A stretch of DNA of 37,462 nucleotides, from NCBI GenBank assembly GCA_021829645.1, contig JAKBPI010000025.1, forward strand, positions 1 to 37,462. The letters are read 5' to 3'. The notes under the pieces were generated by a model. That model worked only from the letters and a program-made list of their open reading frames with translations, made no database searches and was not told the origin of the DNA. The DNA comes from Actinomycetes bacterium (GTDB lineage Bacteria > Actinomycetota > Acidimicrobiia > Acidimicrobiales > Bog-793). Positions within the stretch are counted from its first letter, which is position 1, and each line of letters starts with the position of its first letter. This document shows positions 33,145 to 37,462 of the stretch, in pieces. Both the position numbers and the translations under genes were made by a program.

Positions 33145-34872
33145 TCACCCCTGTATTAAGTATTCATCGTTGAGGACTGCTCCAGACGTATTCCCCCAAG
33201 AAAGGCTAGAATTGTTTACGGGAGAAAAAGTCATGCTAAAGTCGCCACCCGTTTGATCTACCCCTGAACAGGCAAAAATTTGACCAGCGATTGTTGTCAT
33301 GTTGCCGTAACTCACAATCCCTGGTGTGTATATAAAGAGGGATACGTTATTGGCTATTATTACGTCACCACTACCCGCTATGGTAACCGTAGTGCCGGTG
33401 TTTCCTAGCCCAGCGCAACCGTTGCCGGTGGTATAAGTAGGTGAAAGTCCAGCTATAACAGTAAAAGAAAGAGGGGTCGTAGCACCGGGGGCAAGCGAAG
33501 AGGCCGCTTGTATGGATAAATTGCCGCCGCCGTTCCCTCCGTCTGCTGTAAATGAAGCTACTTCTAGAGTGAGGTTAGTATTTAAGTTTACGGTTGAAGA
33601 CAACACACCTGATGCTACGCTACACGTTGGAGCATCGATCACCAGTGACGAAGACGTGGCGTGGGTGATATCGTATAAAAAAGTACCGCTTGTAGCAGAT
33701 TTACTGAAGAAGCTGGAGCAAGATCCAGTCGCTCCACCGCCAGAGGATGGCACGGTAATAGTTTGACCGGCATTGCTGGCCGTTGGTGGACCAGGGAAAC
33801 TGGGCACCGAAGGCGGTATGCCGGATATTGGCTGATGGTTTATTCCTCCTTTGAACCAATTTGATGATGCACCCCAAGTTGGATAACTTGCGCTGTTAGA
33901 TACGTAAGTGGTGCCAGCAACGTAATTACTTCCGGCGCTGGCAGCCATAACATTACCGGCTGTAGTCGATCCGGCAGGTCCCGTAGCGGTGGCATTGCCC
34001 CAAATGGCTCCGCTGCTCGATCCGCCATATAGCTCAATCGATCCGTTGTAAGCGCCCGCATTCCCATTTATATGGGAAGATCCTCCTATATAAATTCCAC
34101 TGCTTCCACCGTTGAAACTGGCTGCATTGCCTCCGATGATAGATGTACCGGATTTACCAAGAGACAATGAACCCATGGCGACGAAGTTACCCGCTATAGT
34201 GCAATTCCCAAGAGAAGCTGGTCCATTGATCAAAACGTTGTCTGCATTGGTAACATTCCCATTGCAAGTTATGTCCTGAGCAAACACAGAGGGGAGTACG
34301 CCGTTTGCTCCAGGTGATAGGGAGTTGGAGTTGGTAGCCGTGAAAGTTCCGTCGGTGAAAATTGCGTATTCGTTGAGGCTAGCCGGCATAGAAGCGATGA
34401 TAAGGTCTGCTCTCATTTCAGCCGATTGGGCTTGATTGACTTGGTAGCCTTTGCCGTAAGAAAAAACAGTGGCTTTAACGGGTGCAGTGGCCGAAGGACC
34501 TAATGTGGTTGCTGTTCCGTTGCTACCAGAACAGATTTCGGGTGTGGTGCTTTGGGATGTAGCAAAATAATCTACCGCAACTTGATATGAAACCGGGTTA
34601 CCACTATTGTCGAGTGTCATAGATTCACTACACGGGTAGCCGCTACTTTGAGCGCTGGAGCTGATTTGATTTATAACTTGATTTATACCAGCGTTGGCCG
34701 CTAACTCTGCTTGCGAAACATTTGTAAAGTCAGCACTGTTAGCCGTTGCGCTTCCACTTACAGTTATGCTTACGGCTGAAGCGGCAAGCATTAGTGTCCC
34801 TACTATGAGAACCATTATCAAAGCGCTGCCGTTATCTTGGTTTTGACGATGCAAAAGCCTATAAGAGTGCAC
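33145..34872 (-). CDS. PilX-like pilus-associated protein with beta-helix-like repeats
   Basis: This 575-residue protein starts with a short basic leader and the helix GSALIMVLIVGTLMLAASAVS after D-N, the PilX-like N-terminus. From about residue 180 to 310 it has short Gly/Asn repeats (TCNGNVTNADNVLINGPASL, and further GN/GS steps), the look of a right-handed beta-helix similar to bactofilin or adhesin stems. The C-terminal 150 residues resemble the end of the second PilX-like protein only in composition. GTG 34872 is 6 nt after a TATACT -10, so translation may be leaderless. An inverted repeat lies immediately upstream (34887-34916). Confidence 0.7.
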   Translation of the reverse strand: MHSYRLLHRQNQDNGSALIMVLIVGTLMLAASAVSITVSGSATANSADFTNVSQAELAANAGINQVINQISSSAQSSGYPCSESMTLDNSGNPVSYQVAVDYFATSQSTTPEICSGSNGTATTLGPSATAPVKATVFSYGKGYQVNQAQSAEMRADLIIASMPASLNEYAIFTDGTFTATNSNSLSPGANGVLPSVFAQDITCNGNVTNADNVLINGPASLGNCTIAGNFVAMGSLSLGKSGTSIIGGNAASFNGGSSGIYIGGSSHINGNAGAYNGSIELYGGSSSGAIWGNATATGPAGSTTAGNVMAASAGSNYVAGTTYVSNSASYPTWGASSNWFKGGINHQPISGIPPSVPSFPGPPTASNAGQTITVPSSGGGATGSCSSFFSKSATSGTFLYDITHATSSSLVIDAPTCSVASGVLSSTVNLNTNLTLEVASFTADGGNGGGNLSIQAASSLAPGATTPLSFTVIAGLSPTYTTGNGCAGLGNTGTTVTIAGSGDVIIANNVSLFIYTPGIVSYGNMTTIAGQIFACSGVDQTGGDFSMTFSPVNNSSLSWGNTSGAVLNDEYLIQG

Positions 34873-34878
34873 AGTTCA

Positions 34879-34916
34879 AGTATATCACTTAAAGTAACTA
34901 TTATACTACTTTAAGT
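34879..34916 (-). promoter_or_regulatory. PilX-cluster promoter with 30-bp palindromic site
   Basis: On the minus strand TATACT (34884-34879) lies 6 nt before GTG 34872. Upstream is a perfect 10-bp inverted repeat ACTTAAAGTA-N10-TACTTTAAGT (34887-34916). Its core TAAAGTA ends 5 nt before the -10, the same geometry as at the transketolase promoter. The spacer itself contains TATAAT on the minus strand, an alternative -10 that would give a leader of about 20 nt. Confidence 0.6.
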
Positions 34917-34975
34917 AAGAAAATTATTTTATCTTGCTTCTTCCTTGGCGGAACAGCTGCTTTAGTGCCGGCTCT

Positions 34976-35209
34976 TCAAAGAAAACCCATAGAGAGGTTT
35001 ATTTTTAGTCTATTACTTTTAGCTAACATCCAAACGACTACCGCTATGAGGAATTGCCGTTTTGGACCCGCTTTAATGGAAGCCTTTACGTAAGATAAGG
35101 CAGTAATGGAAGGGTGAATACGGATTATACGTTCCAATACCGGTAGGGATCTACGCATTTCATCTGACAACACATGATAGCGGGATCTGCTGTTATCGAT
35201 CTCACGCAT
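34976..35209 (-). CDS. Small hypothetical protein divergent from the major pilin
   Basis: ATG 35209 opens a 77-codon frame: a polar, Arg-rich first part (SRSRYHVLSDEMRRSLPVLER), then a moderately hydrophobic stretch (QFLIAVVVWMLA) and a basic end. TAGTAT on the minus strand (35222-35217) lies 7 nt before the ATG, which suits a leaderless mRNA. I recognise no family, and the only evidence for coding is this promoter and the position between pilin genes. It may be a membrane-attached regulator or nothing. Confidence 0.35.
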   Translation of the reverse strand: MREIDNSRSRYHVLSDEMRRSLPVLERIIRIHPSITALSYVKASIKAGPKRQFLIAVVVWMLAKSNRLKINLSMGFL

Positions 35210-35259
35210 CAAAAAAATACTACTTTATGAATAATTTTACTTGCGCAGCGTGTTTCTAC

Positions 35260-35289
35260 TTGTTATAGTCAATTTGGATTATCTATGCT
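35260..35289 (+). promoter_or_regulatory. Possible promoter of the major pilin
   Basis: TTGTTA (35260-35265), an 18-nt spacer and TATGCT (35284-35289) would give a leader of about 65 nt. AAAGGA (35346-35351) then lies 9 nt before ATG 35361. Confidence 0.4.
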
Positions 35290-35360
35290 GTTTGCAAAAT
35301 AGACGGATCACTATAGGCAGCATATAAACCAAATTAACACAAACGAAAGGAATAATAGAA

Positions 35361-35981
35361 ATGCATCAGTATTTAGCGAAAAGGGCTCGCTCGTGGCAGC
35401 ATAATCTTAGCGAGAGAAGGGAAAATGACGAAGAAGGTTTTACGCTGATTGAACTTCTAATCGTTGTTTTGATTATAGGTATTTTGCTGGCAATAGCTAT
35501 CCCCGCATACTTGTCTGTAGTGGGTTCAGCAAGCTCAAATACCGCTTCTTCGAACCTAAGAACAGCTTTAACAGCAGCTCAATCAATATCTACGATCAAT
35601 GGGGGTGTCTTGCCATCAGGTAACACTGGACTATCGAGCGGCTTAACTGGACAAGGTGACGGCATCCAGTGGGAGAACATGTTGCCTGCTCATTTGAACA
35701 CCAACCAAGTAAGTTTTGATTATCAAAACCAATATCTAGTTCTCTTTGCAGCTGCTGGCGGGGGCGCCACTTGCTACTATGCTGCAGATCTACTCTCAAG
35801 TAAATATGCTCTTCCGGGTATGTCGTCGGGACCTGGTGATTACTTTGCAGCTGCAACTGGTAGTAGTTATTATACGTCGAATGGCTGTAATGCCACGGCA
35901 GCCGCAGGTATTACAAAATGGTCACAGGGAAGTGGCGCACCGGGATCAAGTGGAGCTCCACCAGTATCCTCAGGTAGTTAA
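35361..35981 (+). CDS. pilA: Type IV major pilin (PilA-like)
   Basis: The 206-residue prepilin has a 26-residue charged leader ending in EEG and a mature start F-T-L-I-E-L-L-I-V-V with Glu at +5 (E31), followed by the usual helix to IPAYLS. The globular part has only two Cys (in ATCYYAAD and SNGCNATA), likely forming the C-terminal disulfide loop. The tail is Gly/Ser/Pro-rich. A ribosome binding site AAAGGA and an intrinsic terminator after the gene mark it as a strongly expressed single unit. The assembly motor genes are not in this window. Confidence 0.9.
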   Translation: MHQYLAKRARSWQHNLSERRENDEEGFTLIELLIVVLIIGILLAIAIPAYLSVVGSASSNTASSNLRTALTAAQSISTINGGVLPSGNTGLSSGLTGQGDGIQWENMLPAHLNTNQVSFDYQNQYLVLFAAAGGGATCYYAADLLSSKYALPGMSSGPGDYFAAATGSSYYTSNGCNATAAAGITKWSQGSGAPGSSGAPPVSSGS

Positions 35982-36009
35982 GTAAGCTAAACTCAAAAGT
36001 TTTGCTGTT

Positions 36010-36045
36010 GAGCCCCATACCTTTACGGTGTGGGGCTCTTTTTTC
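36010..36045 (+). terminator. Intrinsic terminator after pilA
   Basis: GAGCCCCA and TGGGGCTC pair, with an inner ACC/GGT extension, and are followed by TTTTTT. Confidence 0.9.
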
Positions 36046-36301
36046 AAGCACTATAACCCACTTATCTAAGTACCTTGATGATGCATAAAAAAGCAAGTCA
36101 ATTTGACAGATTATTTTAGACTTTTGTTTACCATCAGCGCTACTCCCCAACAATAAATAACCAGTCTGACTGTCAGCTGCTATATTCCTATTGTTCCAAC
36201 CGTGAACCTAGCGGGATTTCGTGTTGAGAAATAGTAGCCACAAATCAAATATTAGAAATAATAAGGTTGAGGTTTAGGTGTTACTTTTGGTGAAAGATAA
36301 C

Positions 36302-36890
36302 CTAGTGTCCCGCGCCGTTAATTCGTTTAAGAAGTCGTGCGAGTGAGTCGAGGATCTGTTCGGCGGTCTTGGTCCAGATGAACGGCCGTGGGTTCTCGTT
36401 CCGGGCCTCGATCCGGTCGCAGAGGTCTTTCTTCAGCGCTTAGAGGGAGCGGTATAGCAGATCGTCGGTGAGGTAAGCGAACCAGCGTTCGACTTGGTTG
36501 ATCCAGGAGCTGTAGGTCGGCGTATAGTGCATATGGAACCGTGGGTGGTTCTCGAGCCATTTTTGATCGCGGGCTCTTGTGTATGTCGTAGTTATCAGCG
36601 ACGAGATGGTCCGGAACCTGGCTGGCGATCTTGGTCAGGAACTTCTTGAACTAAAGAGCACGGTGACGGCGGTGCGTTGAGCTGATCACCGTCCCGTCGG
36701 TCGTGTTGAACGCGGCGAACAGGGTCGTGGTCCTGTGCCGCAGGAGTCGTGGGTGTACTTCTCGGACATCATCGGAAACTCTGGCTGAGAGCGTGCCAGC
36801 GTTTACAACTGTGACTTTTCATCCGCGCACAACACGACCCCGGCCTCTGGCGGGTTCAGATACAGGTCGACGACGTCATAGATATTCTTG
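36302..36890 (-). pseudogene. IS630-family transposase remnant
   Basis: The minus strand encodes pieces of an IS630-type DDE transposase: LYLNPPEAGVVLCADEKSQ, with the first catalytic Asp region; RTTTLFAAFNTTDGTVISS; VPDHLVADNYDIHK, with the second Asp; RFHMHYTPTYSSWINQVERW, with the Glu region; and the end AEQILDSLARLLKRINGAGH, stopping at 36302-36304. In-frame stops lie at 36440-36442, 36651-36653 and 36803-36805, and the frame shifts near 36565-36585. The N-terminal DNA-binding part is missing because the sequence breaks off at the IS21-type end. The remnant is visibly richer in GC than its surroundings, a sign of foreign origin. Confidence 0.88.
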
Positions 36891-36940
36891 TAAACAGCGG
36901 AATTAAATTGACCCACATCCAGCGATAAAAATTGACCCAC
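36889..36940 (+). mobile_element. Left end of an IS21-type element
   Basis: The sequence from TGTAAACAGCGG (36889) contains two copies of AAATTGACCCAC (36905-36916 and 36929-36940), 24 bp apart. IS21 elements carry such multiple repeats in their ends as transposase binding sites. It joins directly onto the IS630 remnant, so this element entered that gene. Confidence 0.65.
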
Positions 36941-36992
36941 CCAACAGACAAGACTTTTGAGTGAAGTATCCAATTTCACGAAGGAGTCTTAC

Positions 36993-37271
36993 ATGCTGAA
37001 GGGCAGGCCACTTATGACCATATTTGATTTGAATGCACAAGATTTCGGTTACCGAGAAATAGCTCGAAGTACTGGGCATTCAAGGAACACCGTGCGTAAA
37101 TATCTAAGAGACGGGGGTAACGCTAAGCCGAGTGAGCCAAGGCCACAACGAGGCTCAAAGCTCGATCCCTATAAATCTGAGATCGACCGCCTCGCTTCTG
37201 AAGGACTTCTCAGTGTTCCGGCAATCATGTCAACCCAACTTTCCCAGAAATCTCCTATTGTTTTAGCATAA
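36993..37271 (+). pseudogene. istA: IstA-type transposase, N-terminal fragment
   Basis: ATG 36993 has AAGGAG 6 nt upstream. The first 79 or so residues are IstA-like: MTIFDLNAQDFGYREIARST followed by GHSRNTVRKYLRDGG, a helix-turn-helix, then LDPYKSEIDRLASEGLLSVPAIM. IstA normally has some 400-500 residues including a DDE core. Here the match stops near 37230 and a stop follows after 13 unrelated residues. IstB is absent. The fragment could still bind IS21-type ends but cannot transpose. Confidence 0.78.
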
Positions 37272-37462
37272 ACGGCACATTTTCATATCCCATTTTTTCA
37301 AAAGTCCTGTTAGATGAATTGGGGAGTGTTGGAAGAGTAAATGTAGTGTCCTAATTATATTAGTATTTTATATTATGCTTATAATATACTGATAAGTATG
37401 GTAATATCATTATGTGTTCATTAGAGAGACCCGCACTAAAAATCCTCAAACTGGTACTGTCT
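37272..37462. other. AT-rich right-edge sequence with a possible gene start
   Basis: After the truncated istA comes an AT-rich stretch (TATATTATGCTTATAATATACT around 37370, promoter-like). At 37412 an ATG opens a frame, MCSLERPALKILKLVLS, that runs off the edge. No ribosome binding site precedes it. Too little is visible to call a gene. Confidence 0.25.

Noticed and set aside
1-37462. CRISPR arrays, tRNA or rRNA genes
   Set aside because: No regularly spaced repeats, no tRNA cloverleaf with TTCGANNC-type arm and CCA-side stem, and no rRNA core sequence were seen on either strand by reading; a tRNAscan or Infernal run was not possible.

Overview
The window looks like chromosomal DNA of an actinobacterium of moderate GC content. 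Several promoters appear leaderless or nearly so. There are GTG and TTG starts, a dual-function Rel protein, a Suc/Fer-like thioredoxin-type ferredoxin, a COG4280-type membrane protein and YfhO-type envelope proteins. The set, with a ferric-type ABC importer, would fit an iron-associated member of the Acidimicrobiia such as Acidithrix or Ferrithrix. That placement is inference; there is no rRNA or other decisive marker here.

Layout. 1-1725: a decayed IS200/IS605-type element with frameshifted tnpA and tnpB. 2273-7537: a metal-uptake block (periplasmic binding protein, strong intercistronic hairpin, two-domain permease, ATPase) followed closely by a COG4280 membrane protein with Glu-rich motifs reminiscent of FTR1 and an overlapping 85-residue membrane protein. 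7548-8675: small membrane proteins, a 27-codon ORF with a good ribosome binding site, and a promoter, hairpins and terminator set that looks like a structured small RNA of about 150 nt. 8894-19708: two large YfhO-family membrane proteins frame a Suc/Fer-like ferredoxin translationally coupled to an MntP-like protein, a transketolase coupled to a TlpA-like thioredoxin, and a TetR regulator with a 37-bp perfect palindrome upstream. 19942-29468: housekeeping and envelope genes (DedA, 1-Cys peroxiredoxin, GT87-like membrane protein, anchored hypothetical, Rel, D,D-carboxypeptidase, HisS). 29616-35981: a type IV pilin cluster with two PilX-like proteins, PilV- and PilW-like minor pilins on the minus strand and a major pilin on the plus strand. 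36302-37271: a dead IS630 transposase interrupted by the left end of a truncated IS21-type element.

The most interesting signals are regulatory. The same inverted repeat, TAAAGTA-N9/10-TACTTTA, lies exactly 5 nt upstream of the -10 hexamer at both the transketolase promoter and the first PilX-like promoter, which suggests one regulator linking pentose-phosphate metabolism with pilus production. The candidate small RNA, the small peptide ORF and the COG4280/small-membrane pair behind the iron importer are the other items worth following. No CRISPR array, tRNA or rRNA was found.
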